Assembly: GCA_036365515.1 (NCBI GenBank)
Contig: CM070873.1
Location: 264,010,075-264,074,074, forward strand
Source of the DNA: Torymus aiolomorphi
Lineage: Eukaryota; Arthropoda; Insecta; Hymenoptera; Torymidae
Reading direction: 5' to 3'
Length of the DNA stretch: 64,000 nt
Positions 28,344-41,471 of the stretch are shown in pieces. Position 1 is the stretch's first letter; every line of letters starts with the position of its first letter. The notes under the pieces were generated by a model. The model did no database searches and was not told where the DNA came from. It worked only from the letters and a program-made list of their open reading frames with translations. The position numbers and the translations under genes are program-made.

Positions 28344-31237
28344 CTCTTGGAAGTTTAAAGGCGGCGAGGACGCATAAGTTGGAAACTAATAAGCGTGCCC
28401 GCGCGCGAGACCCGACAGCCATACGAGCATTAAAGCCGGCCGATGAAGGGAAAGCGCGGCAGCGGCAAGTGTCACGCGCGCTTACGACACGGCAACGGGA
28501 CACCGATTACGCGATGTTGATCGTCGTCGTCGTTGTCCTCGTGGCGCGCGGCTAAATTGGCTAACTTCAAAGGGCGAGTCGCTCGTGCGCGCGCCCAACA
28601 CCCCACCCGTACCTTGTATGTCTTTCGCGCGCGCAAGTCTCCTGTTTACCCTGCATATAAGCTCATTGAACTAAGCGCCCAACTATGCGGAAATACCCCG
28701 CGTTCATTTTAACGTTTTTGCTATTCATAAAACGTGATAAAAAAAGTTTTTAGGTATACGTGCAATTCTCCCGGAAACTTTCCTTTAACCGGTCATAAAA
28801 ACGACGAAAAAAACATTTTGAGGCACACCTCTGCAATAAGTTTATTCCTGTTCTATATACTACACATACACGAACAAACTTTGAAATGCAGGAAAACGGT
28901 CTTGTGACAGTTTTAAACGCATATCAATTTTTCTTATGGAAATTTAACATGGGAAAAATGAACGAAAAGTAGTCACTGATCATTAACTAATAGCAAGTTG
29001 TTAAAGGTGGCAACAAATATTCCACAAAAGAGTGATTAAAGTAGAAGAAAAGAGCTTTAATTTAAGCTAAAGATCGTTAAAATTGGTCGGTTCTGTGCAA
29101 AGTTACGTGCATTTCAAAATTTCGAAAAATTACACAAATAAACGATATTTATCAAATTTGCGTAATTCTTAGGATTTGTATCTTTTTTTGTCATCCAGTC
29201 CCAAAGTTAATAGCTTCCCAACGATTAACTGTGTCTCAGCCCGTAGCTTCCTCCTTCCTCCCTCTTCGCCTCTTTCGTCTCTGTGGCGCGATCCCCTAAT
29301 AATACACGTGTTCCGAAGCTCGCAAAATAACTGACTCCCACGTGCAAGCCAACAATTAGACAATCGAAATAAAAGCTGGCGAGTGCTTCGAGAAATACCG
29401 AAAGAAAACCTACGACTGCGCGTCAGCGAGAAGAAAAAAGAGACAGTGCGAATGCGGCGTTTGGCGGGGGGGGGGGGCGCCCGGCTAGGTAAATTTAGTC
29501 CTAGTATACACGCGCGCGCGCCGCGTAAGCCAATAGTTTCCAGGGCTGCGCTCACACACTACACGCTGCACGGGAAGGCGACGCCGCCGGCGGGGGTTAT
29601 AGGGCATAATTTAGTGGACAGTTTGATATACAAACAATCTTTAATGAAATTCTTGGTGTTCATTAATAACGCATTACAGGCTCGCGCTCGTTCGCGCGCC
29701 ACCCGCACACAGCCCTTTATAATTCGAGCTACCACGACAGCAGAGCCTCTCTCTCTCTCACCCTCTCGACCAGCCCATTCGAGCTATGCCTAGCGCGCAC
29801 CCGCCCGCCCGCCCGTCACACCTACGTGCACACACGTACACACGCTTGTAGGCAAAACTGCATCGAGCTTCGGCCGGCTACAGTCGCAGCTGGGAAGCCT
29901 GATTTATTCGAATAGGCGACAGCGCGTGTGAGTGTGTGTAGCTGCGCGAATTCTTCCGAGCATTCCACCATCGGGCCCAGCCTCGATTTACGACCGCATC
30001 AATTTATCCGGCCCCCGGATGTATATAATATATACAGCTGTATATTGCGGCATTTACTTCAGGCGTAGAAAAAATGTTCGACGTGTAAATGGATTAGTTA
30101 TTCTTCTCTGCACGTGTTAGATGCGAATTGCGATGATGAAAGTAGGTGGAATATCGGGGCGGGAGGCGTAAAAGCGTAAGAGAAAAAAGGCTTGATTAGC
30201 GGGATGTAGGCGTGACGCGCGGGTACGATAATGAGGTGGGAAGGAAAAATGTTGCAAATTGGAGGGAAGTAGCCTTTGAAAGACGAACGGAGCAGCAGAG
30301 ACTGGCGCGAGAAGGGATCCCCGGTGGAGGCGAGTAGCCGGTAGTGGTCGAAAGTGTCGACTAATGCAGTAATTGAGAAGTGAAAGGTCGCGCGCGAGCT
30401 CTGTGTTCCTTTTGCGCGAAAAGCCGGCGAAAAGCGCGGGAGGCCTTTTATTTCGCGCTGAATGCGGCCAGCGCCCTGGGATTCATAAAGCGTCCGTGAA
30501 ATATCGCGGCAAAGTAAGTTACGTCGTTTAGTATGATTTGAGCCGGGCTAATGTACTTTAATAACGTATTTTACACGGCCCCGCCGCGGAGCGACACACA
30601 CCGCGCGCGCCGGGCCCTCGCGACGCGACGACAGACTCGGCCAGTCCGACCAGCGGCCAATTGGGACATTTTTGCTCGCGCTAAATACATAATTCCCGAC
30701 CTCCTCGCCCGAGCGACGACGACTCTCTATCTCTCTCCCTCTCCAAGTATTTTACCGCCAATTACAATCTCGCCCTCCATCTCCAATTTTCTCGCTTCTT
30801 TTCCGCTCATACCGGCAGCGGCTCAAACTCCGCTGTTCAACCCCCCCCCCCCCAAATCAGCAAGAGGACGCGATTAAATGGACTTCTCGCAATCGAGATT
30901 GTGGGTTATTTACGGGAAGCCTGCAGCGAAATATTCCAAAATTCAAAAGTTAATCTAGCTTTAAAATTTTTAATGAACTTTTTTTGAATAAAAAAAAAAC
31001 TTGTTTTATTTTGGTATTTTTAAATAAAACAACTTTATCTAAATCAATCGCCTTGAGCCAACTTTTGTTTTTTTTTGTATTTTCCACATTTAAGGGAAGA
31101 GGTACTAAAGTGGGTTGAAAAAAAATCATTTTGCAATATTGTAAAGGTTTCTTTAAAGTATGTATTACTCTGAAATATTTTTTTCAAAAAATACCGACAA
31201 AATTTCAACCTAATTAGCAATTTTTGTACACAAAACT

Positions 31238-31882
31238 ACATTTTTCTATTTTAACTGGCGGTTTACGTATCAGTTTTTGTACTATCTACTTGCAACTTTG
31301 CACATATAATATTTGTCAGTTTTCTAAAAGAAGTATAAAGCGATTGTAACCCAACCATATACTCTTGTAAACATCTTTGAAAAAGAAAACTTTTACTATA
31401 AAAATAGATTTAATAAACATATAACCCATTTCTATACTAAAATCACTTCATACTGCTTATTCGCTGGTGGCGTGAATCGTCAAAACTCCTGGACGATTTA
31501 GCATTAGCTTATATGGGAAGTTATAAAATAAACGATATAACAATATAACCACAAATGAAATTCATTATATTATTTGTATAATATATGTAGCTGTATAAGT
31601 ATAACATTATTTTATCAAGAGAAGTGTCAAAAAGACAATTTACATATATTTTAATACTAATTTTCTATGTATTTTTGAGGTTATTTTCGGTATATATAGT
31701 AATACACGTAATAGCCTCAGAAACTGCTACTTAACGCCACCATGAATGCTCCGATAGTTTCGCTTATCCCCTCCAACGACATGCTGGGAGCGAATAAAAA
31801 ACTGAAAAATATTATATCTGCAAAGTTGCAAGTAGATAGTACAAAAACTCTTGAGCAAAGCGCCAGTTAAAATCGAAAAATG
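31238..31882. repeat. Inverted-repeat element next to the recombinase pseudogene
   Basis: Arms of about 85 bp at 31238-31323 and 31799-31882 are inverted copies; both contain the core TTGTACTATCTACTTGCAAC or its complement. They enclose about 475 bp of AT-rich DNA without an ORF. The right arm ends 35 bp from the truncated end of the tyrosine recombinase pseudogene, so the element may have cut that gene or belong to the same mobile unit. Confidence 0.6.
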
Positions 31883-31916
31883 TAAATATTTTAAATAAAT
31901 TTAAAATTTGTTAGAT

Positions 31917-32619
31917 TTAAATTACAAGATTGTTAACCATTGTTAAATTAATATCTGCATTTGAGAGAGCAGTTGCTGAGCTGCGTCTGAAGCAATGACC
32001 AGTAATCCATTCGGATTATCTAAATTTAAATATAAAGCTATAGTTGGTGTATCACGTATTCTGTTTTTTCCAATGAATTGTCGAGTACAAATTCCATTCT
32101 GATACTTTACAAAAAATCTATTACTTGGCATATTAGTTGGCCTCAAGCATGCATATTTTTTTACGGTAGTGTAGAATTCTGCACCAATTACAAAATTTCG
32201 AGGGTAGTCGTTTTTAGTATCTGCGATAGTAACAATGTAATGATTATCAGAGTCTTGTATATCTGTAGTAGTAATGTTGAATAGTTCATTGCATCTTAGC
32301 GCACCAAATATGCCAAAAATTAGAATAACCTATAATATATGTAGGTAAATAAACAGATTTGATAGGCTTATTATTAGTAAATATAAATTTAAATAATTAC
32401 TTTGTGTGCTAGATAGATGTAATCATCAGTATCAGTGAAAAATTGTTTTATCTGCGACCAACTCAGAATATTTGATTTTTTGGGTTTATAACCTTTCGAT
32501 TCATTTTTCATGAAAGACTTCAATAAGTTGTAATTATTGATGTTAAGGTGATGTGAAATACCGACATAATTTTCAAACATGGATATCTCATGAAAATACC
32601 AATAGAATCGTCCAAAAAA
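31917..32619 (-). pseudogene. Tyrosine recombinase (Crypton-like/insect integrase-like), frameshifted and truncated
   Basis: Two minus-strand coding blocks, 32401-32619 and 32329 down to 31917, are joined by a 71-bp GT-AG intron (32330-32400). The first block has the helical core-binding region, including KGYKPKKSNILSW and DDYIYLAHK. The second has the tyrosine-recombinase catalytic signatures: box I arginine in FGALRCNEL, a lysine in ADTKND, a KYACLRP segment, FFVKYQNGICTRQFIG, and box II GHCFRRSSAT. The box II part is in a shifted frame; about one base is missing near 32007-32008. The frame ends soon after box II, before the helix that would carry the nucleophilic tyrosine, close to the inverted-repeat arm ending at 31882. 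Similar genes are widespread in arthropods as Crypton-type mobile elements and their host-captured copies. This copy should be inactive. The family call rests on the motif order R-K-HxxR; the exact clade is uncertain. Confidence 0.75.
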
Positions 32620-33481
32620 AAATCTGAGTATAGTATTAACGTATACGGAGCGCTTGACGTTCGTGTTTTTCCAAAAAAAATGATGAGAATTTATTTAATT
32701 AAATAAAAACGCTAACCTCACGGTGCAAAAATGGACTGCTAGTGGCCCATCACACGACGTGAATTATCGCCCTCGCTACGCTCGGGCGCTAACCTCACGC
32801 AGTGCAATAATGGGCTACTTAAGTCACACGTATCGTAATGTACTATTTATTATATGTATTTTACCATGTATTATGTATTATGTATTATGTTGTGCCATAT
32901 GGGATTCTACTCCTTAGACCTAAGAATTATTTATCTATCTATCACACACACACACACGCACGCACGCACGCACACATATATACATCCATAGACATTTTTC
33001 AAAAACCATGTATTTTGATTCCTAACACCTCGAAAAAAAATTATAACATGTTTTTACAACAACTCAAAAAATTACTATCACAAAGCTTCCTCTAGGAGGA
33101 ATCAAAAAGTAGATAATGTCGAATAGTTAAGAACAATAGTATTTGAAAATAAAAAACATAAATATGGGGGATATAGTAGATAATTTTAATTTAAGGCGAG
33201 AGTTATAAGGAATAATATTTTAACGAAAATCTTCGAATGGTCAAACTGAAAATAACAAAGTGTGCCATAAATGATGAAATAATAATGAAATAAAAGGGAG
33301 CAAGGGCGGCGGGAAGAGGAAGTTAAAGAAAAGGCACGATTGAGGGCAAAGGTGACGTATAGAAAAGATTAATTCAATATGAAAGCGAGAAGGTCCATAA
33401 AGCGGAGCACTAACGCGTGAGAGGAAGGACCGGGATCGGCAGCAGGACCTACGCCGCGATAATACATGCGTCAGCGGGGCA

Positions 33482-33487
33482 GAGAGA

Positions 33488-33549
<62 letters not shown>
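33482..33549 (+). repeat. (GA)n microsatellite
   Basis: About 34 units with one GG interruption near its start. Confidence 0.95.
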
Positions 33550-33700
33550 ACGGGATGATATAGAATTTTAATATAGTGGTTTACGAGCGCGATTGTCCGC
33601 CATTTTACGGTCTCCACGGGCCAGCCATTTGAATTCTTAGATCTGCATACTTGCGCGGAATTGCTCGCGGCGGAGGCGCGCACAAATACGGTAAAGGGGG

Positions 33701-33703
<3 letters not shown>

Positions 33704-33762
<59 letters not shown>
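33704..33762 (+). repeat. (GA)n microsatellite
   Basis: About 29 uninterrupted units, only about 155 bp from the preceding GA tract. Confidence 0.95.
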
Positions 33763-33766
<4 letters not shown>

Positions 33767-35115
33767 AGTGCGACGTGCCTCTGCCGTCCAGCCGACCGGC
33801 CGACAGCATCGGCATCGCCTGCACGCGGCAGCGGCGTCGACTCATTCCAAATATCTCTCCTCCCTTTCTCTCTTTCTCTTCCTACTGCCAACTGCGACTC
33901 GCGCTCGCAGCGCGTATTATACGACTTAATAAAATAATAACGCACAGCCTTGCGCGCGCAGCGAGCCGGACCTCGTAAAACCTGCCATGCCCCGCGCGAG
34001 CCGGCGATGTCCGGCCATTTGATTATCATAGAATTCGAGTTTGCTTCGATCGTCTCCACTATATATATCGACAGCGAACGCCGGCGACAATTCGTCGCAG
34101 TTCTAATAACCGGATTCGATGCTCTTTCTTCTCATCCCCTCTGTTAATAGTTTTTATTTTCATGATCGCACGCGGATTAGTGGGCCGAGCACGCGTGACC
34201 CGGCAAGCGACCTGGATATTATACGAGGATTGTTTCTTAAGCTTATTGGAATTGTTATGGACATTTTTCACGCATAATTTTTCTCATTTTCATAACTTTT
34301 ATGTTACTGTAGAATTTCGATATTGGTAAGTTAAAAATTCAATATGAATGCTGGGGTCACTACGTCCTACAATTTATTCCTATCACCATTCTTCCAATTC
34401 CCGTTTCCATCTATTCTTATTTTTGTTAAAAATCTTCCACAAATTTCGTAGCGTATTTTTCCTTCGAAATTTTAACACGAGGCACCTGAGTCGTGCGTCA
34501 GAAAATTGCAAACTATCCGGCTTGTTTTGAAGCATGGCTCCAAGATACATGGTGTATCTAGAGACGATGAAAAATTTACCGGCGCCTTGCCCTCTCCCGT
34601 CTCCAACTTTTGCCCTCGAGCGACGAATGTCTATATACCCTAACGAAGCTTCGTGGGTAGTACCCGCAGGAGGGAGGCGAAAACTCGCAACAGCAGCGGC
34701 GACGACGGCGCTGGCGGCATCGCAAAGTAAAAAAACGTGGAAAACCTCCCAGACCCTCCTATATATACCACCGATGCATTAATATCGAGAGAGCGCGCCT
34801 CTTCGTTTCATTTTCTAATTTTTCCGGCGATTCGCGTTCTTATCAGGCTTTACGAGCCCGCGGCTCTGCGAATCGAAGCTTCTTCCCTTGCGAATTTTTT
34901 CCCCCCAACCTCCATCACAGCGCAGCTCCTACCGAATTTGCCGCGAGGGCCAGGCCAAATAATTACCCGGCCGCTTATTCCGGATAACCGCAAGAGTACA
35001 GCGTCTTCTCCCCCTTGTTTTTCTCTCCTCCCGGCCCCGTTTGCCGCCCACCCGGATAAGTAACGAGCACGTAAAAATGCCGCTTATCTGCTACTTTCCT
35101 CCCAACGCGCCGCTT

Positions 35116-35260
<145 letters not shown>

Positions 35261-35566
35261 GTTCGCTGTTTTTTTCTAGACATATACGCAAATGAAGGAT
35301 GAAACCTCGCCGAGAATACGCGCAGATTCTTCACCCACCTGCATACTTATTAGTCTTGCTCGTGAGAAAAGTAATTGCCAATTTTTTCACCAAAGTTATT
35401 CATTCGGTTGAAATGAGTTTGTTTTATAGCAAAAGTAAATTACTACATGTTGTATCCCTTTTTTTTATTAATTTATATAGTATTATCTTTACCGGTATTA
35501 TTGAAACGGAATGACAATGGTTCGGAAAAAAAAATAAAGCATATCTTTTGATAGAAAATAATTTAA

Positions 35567-35572
35567 TTTATT
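35567..35572 (-). promoter_or_regulatory. Polyadenylation signal of PNKP
   Basis: An AATAAA hexamer lies on the minus strand about 150 nt downstream of the PNKP stop codon. It is the first canonical signal after the stop, in AT-rich DNA typical of a 3' UTR end. This is a sequence match only. Confidence 0.6.
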
Positions 35573-35724
35573 GTTGCATCTGTAGGATGATAAATTTACA
35601 CAGTAAATAAACCAGTTAAAATAAAATTTTACATAGGAATGCCAAAAACGACAGGCAGTGATAAGCAAAAATGTTTTTCACGTCTTTGCACTTGCTCGCT
35701 TGTCGCGCTTCTTAAAGACTCGGC

Positions 35725-38329
35725 TTATCCCAAGAGGTACATCTCATAGAGCCTTCTGTCTTCCTCAGACTTGAAGGACGGCACGAAGTTGACCCTCACG
35801 ATCTCGGAAAAGCCTTCGTCTTCGGTCGGTGGTACAAAGTTCTTTCTGTAAGATGTCGGGAAAGTGTTGGAGAAACGGATGGAGAAACGAATGTAGAAAC
35901 GAAGACACAACAAAAGCAGCAACTTCACAAATCTTATACAACGCCGGGCCAACTGGGACTTTGTGTCACTGGCAAAAAATATTATTCAGAAACATAACAC
36001 AAGAATTAAGCTCTAAATGCCCCGAGACCGAATACCTTACACCTGAACTTATACCCAAATACACACGACCCTAAGCAAATTAAAAAGTCATGCAATTTTT
36101 TAATTTATAATTTAATTAAACAACTTACATGTAACTGTTAATTATCATATCACTTATTGCTTGATGAGTTGGATCTGTCAGTATTCGGAACTGCAAAGAA
36201 CAATTTTATACAGATCAAACTATATAATATAAATTCATTTTATTTTTATATAAATTAAAAATTGCTATTTACCATATTATTGTGCTTTATGTGTTCTTTA
36301 TCTAATGTCATAACAAAACATCGAACTGGAATTTTGTGTTTTTTAGCCACATCTAAATACCTCTGTCTTGACATCTTATCAGGATTTGTATTATCAACAA
36401 CAACACTTTTCCCTTGTCCCAAAGCTTCGTCCGCTTTAGCTACACATTTCTGCCAACTACCAAGTGAATCTCTATTTATATAGAAATAATTTTTTAAATG
36501 TGTCTTTGCAAAATGTGATTTCCCTGAACCAGGACATCCAACCATAATAATCAACTAATAAAAATATATTATTTATATGTTTTTGTTCAATAAAGTAATA
36601 CTCATAATAATATAGATTATAAGTAATTCAATGTACCTCTTGTTTATCAGAAGTAATTTTAGCTTGCATAGGCTCATATAGAACGGTATTTTTGCTAGCT
36701 TCTTTGGGGTGGAAAGATGGAGCATTATAGGGAGCCTTTTTATGTCCCAAAAAATGTTCTTCCGGTGTATGAAAAGTTAAACCTAAGTTAAGTGCTAACA
36801 ATCGATCTGCTAAAGAATGATCTTTCTTTTTTCTTCCTTTGTCAGCTGGCCGACCAGCAGCATCACCAATATAAAATGAATTTTCTTTGTCAACAAGTAC
36901 ACCATCATTTTTCTAAAAATTAATAGTAATTTTATATAGATATATATTTTTATTTTAATATCTTTGTATATTTACAAACCTCTGTAGTTAAAAAGTCCCA
37001 CATCCCAGTGCGTGGTTTTCTATAAATACTTTGTCCTACTGCCAAATAAACCTTGAAAAAAGTTAGTATTACACTTAAAAAGTAAATTATACAATTTTAA
37101 GAGATAAATTGAAACAAATAATAAACCTGCATAGGGACACCAATTTTTTTCACAAGCCTTTCTATTTTTAATTTAAAATCTTTGAGTGTTATTTTTCCAG
37201 TTCCTAAACTAGCTTGATTTGACAAAATTACAATTTTATACCCATCTTCATAATATTTTTTTATTTTTCCTGGTATTTCAGCATATAATAATTGCCAATC
37301 ATTAGCATCTTTGGGAAATTCTAGGCCAGATATTGTTTTTATTAAAGTTTTATCCATATCATAAGCTGCAATCTTTATCATGAAAAAAAGAAACATTAAA
37401 TTGTTATTAAGTATAAAGAAAAAAAAAAAAGTGGAAAATTTTTTTCTTACTTTTGAGCGACCCGTGCAACCACTGCTTGTGTAAACATAAAGAGTTTTAT
37501 TACTAAAATGCTCCCATGTTCCATTTTCTGCTGATTCACCTAATTTATTAATACTACTAGTAGAACTTATCCCAACACCAGAAACTATTTCCGAATCATT
37601 ATCAATACTTTTTTTGTTTGATTGCTGTACTTCACCTGTTTCCATGGCAAACAAATTATCTGTATCACTTTTTAATTTTGTTTTCTTTGAGGCCTGAGAT
37701 TCATTTTCTTCTTCTGAATCTTGTGAAAGCAATCGCTTAGTTTTAGGCTTACTACTTTCGGTTTTAACTTTTGGCGGTGGATTGAATTCTATCTTGTATG
37801 GATACTTGTTATACAAAATTTCTAAACAATCCCCATGCTGAGCGATAAGCTTCACACCTCGTTCAGTCTTAAAGCCGTTAAGACCACTTGAGCGAGGTCC
37901 AATTTGCTCGACAAAAACTTTTTGATCTAGGTAACTGGCATACAGTCGAACTGATAAGATAACGAATGAGAAAAACCAAATTAGAACACAATCAACATAA
38001 GATATCAGAAGGAAACGATAAAATTAATATTTATTTAATCTAAGTTATGTTAGCCTGAAGAGTGAAGATACGAGTACGTTCGTTGACGTCGCAAAGCGTA
38101 TGTAATGCGACGTAAAAAATGTGCTAGAGTTCAATAATCCCATATTTGTAGGTCTTACCGCTCAATACACTGGCGTGGAAAACTAACCTTGCTTTCGGGA
38201 GCACTGCGTGTCAGTGATCTTAGTGTCGACGCTCCTGCCAACGAATACTTCCTGGTTATCGGGCAAGAAAACAGTCGACAGCGACTTGTTTTCGCTGTAA
38301 ATGTAACAGCTCTTTGTTTCCGATGCCAT
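35725..38329 (-). CDS. PNKP: Bifunctional polynucleotide phosphatase/kinase (PNKP), eight coding exons
   Basis: The enzyme restores 5'-phosphate and 3'-hydroxyl ends at DNA strand breaks, in nuclear single-strand-break repair and end joining. Coding exons on the minus strand are 38188-38329, 37451-37950, 37127-37372, 36980-37051, 36637-36912, 36273-36554, 36129-36190 and 35725-35845. All seven introns (67-283 bp) are GT-AG and phases match throughout, giving 566 residues (human is about 520). Residues 1-105 form an FHA domain with GRS at 31-33 and CSRKQ at 43-47, which in this family binds phosphorylated XRCC1/XRCC4-type partners. A charged linker with SQ and basic, NLS-like stretches follows. 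The HAD phosphatase carries DMDKT (219-223), SNQ (265-267), RKP (307-309) and GDAAGR (336-341). The kinase carries a Walker A GCPGSGKS (418-425) and DNTNPD (466-471). The start ATG has a purine at -3 and gives a full FHA domain. One oddity is that phosphatase motif I has Lys where Gly is usual. Confidence 0.96.
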
Positions 38330-40124
38330 GTTTGCGTTTGGCTGTCATGGGAAAATTGGGCGCTCGCGCAAAAACAGCAGAGGCGCTTGGCCGCTTCTCT
38401 CCTTGGGACCGCGCTCACCGCGGCCGACGCAAAAAGACAAATACTAACGTCCTCGCTCGCTAACTGCCGCGGCCGAGGCGAACGCGAAGGCGAAGGCAGC
38501 GTTATTCGCGATCAGCTGAGTCCCGCTATACTTTCTACCGCGCGACTGCGGTCACGTGATATACAGTATACACATACACATACAACACATCGAACGGCGC
38601 CTAAGTATTTTCGAGCGTTGCGCAACGCTGACCTCCGCTCGTACCTATATATATTGTACTGCACACGTGAAATTCGCACTCTTTATTTACGTAACAATTG
38701 GCTTGCGATGCTCTTGCATCTTTTTGCCCCTATAGTTTTCCGGCGAACCTGTATAATTACATTCAGCGATCGTTATCTCTGACGCGGGTCTCCGTCAAAT
38801 GGAAACGTAATTTTCGATAATTTGAGGAATTTTCAGATGACGCTTCATAAGTACTGGAATTTTTCAACGAGATGCGTCACGACTCGCGAGAAAGAAATAA
38901 ACATCAGAGTAAAAACAAAAGAGAGTGAGAAAGGTATGAGAGAAAGGGAAAAAGAACCGCGAGCGTAAGGCAGCAGCGAGGAAAAAGCTTGCACTCTCGG
39001 CCCGTCTCCGCGGTCGACATTAAAAATGAAGGCTGCGCGCCGAGGGAAGGGGGAATATATAGTTTGGATTTTAAGGAGCCGCGACAAGGCTCAAGATGTC
39101 TATCTGTCGGGTACTTAGGTCGCGCGCAAATGCTAATGCTTTCTCTCGTTCGCTCTCTTGTGCTCTCTCTCTCTCTCTCTCCGAGCGAATATGTATTCGC
39201 ATTACGGGCGGTGCGCGCTCTTTTAATTTTTTCAAAGAGCCCGCGCGCGTGCAGCCCCGACCCCTCGCGCGGATTAATAAGGCGTCAGCGACTTCGTGTT
39301 TGCGTCCCCGCGGGACGGCAAAGTGAATGAACGCGCTTGCTGTGAGAGGCGCAAGAGAAAGAGAAAGAATTGCGACTCTTTAATAAATCTTTTCTCCGCA
39401 TCCCCTCGTCTGGATTTTCCTTACCTCGCTTACTCACCCGCCCGTCGGCTCGTCAAATCGCCTCGCTACCGGCTCCTGGGGATGATTTCAAACTTCGTTT
39501 GAGCAAGCTGTGAGCAACTTTGTCAGTGTCTCTGTATGACTTAAACTGTCAATGACAGCTGCTCCCCGTTTTGACTCACCTTCAAGAAACTACATATTTT
39601 ATCAAACTACAAATAAGAAATTGCTCCGCATACATTCTTCAGAGTTCGAGAACATAGCAATTATTTCTCTTCTTACAAGAATACCTGTTTTTAAAACACA
39701 GCAAAATATCTCGCATTAATTTTTTATTGCGCCGGTCGAGAACGACGGGGGAGCTAGAACAATATGATGGGACCGAATTAACACAGTAAGTGCGATAAAG
39801 AGGGGACGAGGAGCACTCCACTCTCATCCGATCGGCAGCGAAAACTTAGTTTCGCAACTGGAAACTCGATCGTTGCGCGCGCACCTCGCCGGACTCCTCG
39901 GGAAATTAAATATCCGCCGGAGAAGGTACGCAGCTGCACGTGCCTTCGACGCGAGACAATAAAAAATCAAAATGGGAAAGCAAAGGAGGGAGCCCGCACG
40001 CGGGATCGCATTAAAAACTTTTTTAATCGATAGACGATGCGGGAGGCCGAGAGACTGTAAGGGAACAGCTCGCCGCGGGATGCGCGCGAGTTGGGGAGAA
40101 CGCGGCGCGGAAAACTAAGAGGAA
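38330..40124. other. PNKP upstream region; no gene seen
   Basis: The first few hundred bases upstream of the PNKP start are CpG-rich and lack an obvious TATA box, as expected for a broadly expressed repair gene. A divergent promoter for the plus-strand Nup88 gene could lie here, but no Nup88 N-terminal exon was recognised. A short (CT)n tract lies near 39164-39181. Confidence 0.4.
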
Positions 40125-40128
40125 TTAA

Positions 40129-40875
40129 GGTAGTTCTCCTCGGACTCCGTAGTCAAAGCAGTGCTAAATATAGAAGTTACCTAAAATTAAAAAAAACCAT
40201 AGTTGTAATGTGATTTATTTATTTAAAATGATAGAGATAGTCCATGTATTATAAATAAAGCGTATTTAACATGACTAAAATAACTTTTTTCACAAAATAA
40301 CGATTTTCTAGAAACTAGATATCGTCACTTCAAACAATTGTTGATAAATCACTGGAATCTTCTGTATTTCTCAACCGATTTTAGTTTTCAAGGTCTCAAT
40401 TTGCTCCTTAAGAAATTTCATGGGGACTTGCCGAAGGAAAAATTAAAAATTATTCAAAACTCAGAAAGTTATATATAATTGTTCATAAATTCATGTACGT
40501 CGTTAAAACAAAATATTCTTTTAATTGGTTATAACTTTCTGAGTTTTGAATAATTTTTCATTTTTCCTTCGACAAGTCCCCATGAAATTTCTTAAGGAGC
40601 AAAATGAGACCTTGAAAACTAAAATTGGTTGAGAAACAAAAAAGATCCCAGTGATTTATCAAAAATTATTTGTAGTGACAATATCTAGTTTCTAGAATAT
40701 CGCCATTTTGTGAAAAAAGTTATTTTAGTCATGTTATAAATACACTTTATTTATCATACATTGACTATCTCTATCATTTTAAATAAATAAATCACATTAC
40801 ACTATGGTTTTTTAAAATTTTAAGTAATTTCTACATTTAGCACTGCTTTGACTAGGGAGTCCAAGGAGAACCACC
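40129..40875. mobile_element. TTAA-flanked foldback element, 747 bp
   Basis: Two arms of about 340 bp are inverted copies around 40500, sharing AAATTTCATGGGGACTTG, TAACTTTCTGAGTTTTGAAT and TTCACAAAATRRCGAT-type blocks. The ends read GGTRGTTCTCCT. TTAA flanks both sides (40125-40128 and 40876-40879), suggesting piggyBac-type mobilisation. There is no ORF. It lies about 0.43 kb upstream of the Nup88 exon, so probably within an intron of that gene. Confidence 0.8.
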
Positions 40876-41301
40876 TTAAGACAACACCGTGGGTGACACG
40901 GGAGCGCAAGGGAAAAGAGCCGGTGGGACGCGCGAAAATCGGGCTCAGCGATCGGGCGAAAAAATACTCTCCGTCTAATAATGAATTTGTAATTCGACGG
41001 AGAAAAAAAGCCTCCCCCGAGATTAAACTCTTGAAAAAATAAGAAATTAGAAGTCGCAAAATGGCTTCTCTTATTTATTGAATGCTTTGGTTGATGGACG
41101 TCAACGTTAATCCATTTTATGTATCCTCCCATAGATGCGGTTTTATATATGTATGAATGTATTTACTAGCGCGAGTGGTGAGAGTGAATATGACATGTAC
41201 ACAGTTTATCTATTGTTAATACTTTAATGTACTGATAATGTAATTACTCTTTACAATAAATGAAATACTAATACTAATAACGTTAAAACGTAAATTTTCA
41301 G

Positions 41302-41471
41302 AGCCTACAGCCCACGGATCCGCCGATCTTCGAGGTGAGCCACCTGCTAATCAACGAGACAGTGACGCAACTGGTACTGTGGGGAAGCCTGGGCATCGTC
41401 GTCGTCGAGCTGCCGAGGCGATGGGGCAAGGAGGCAAAATTCCAGGGAGGAAAAGAAGTCATCTCCTGCTT
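41302..41471 (+). CDS. Nup88: Internal exon of nucleoporin Nup88 (members only)
   Basis: Nup88 sits on the cytoplasmic face of the nuclear pore and anchors Nup214 and the CRM1 export machinery. This 170-bp exon follows two overlapping TACTAAT branch-site-like motifs (41266-41278) and an AG acceptor, and ends at a GTAAGT donor. It starts in phase 0 and leaves two bases, encoding 56 residues. The protein contains PPIFEVSHLLI, then VVVELPRRWGK, then FQGGKEVISC. This matches the N-terminal beta-propeller block of Nup88, where human has an ELPKRWGK-type motif followed by an EGGK-type motif. No upstream or downstream exon was recognised in the window, so only a gene fragment is visible. It lies about 3 kb from the PNKP start and is divergent to it. 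An isolated exon could also come from a duplicated or broken copy, but intact splice signals argue for a live exon. Confidence 0.85.

Noticed and set aside
32933..32978. Short CACG repeats as a possible CRISPR-like or satellite array
   Set aside because: They are a simple microsatellite with no spacers.
38155..38418. Minus-strand frame overlapping PNKP exon 1
   Set aside because: It is in a different frame and reads through the exon 1 donor. The FHA-matching frame is the supported one.
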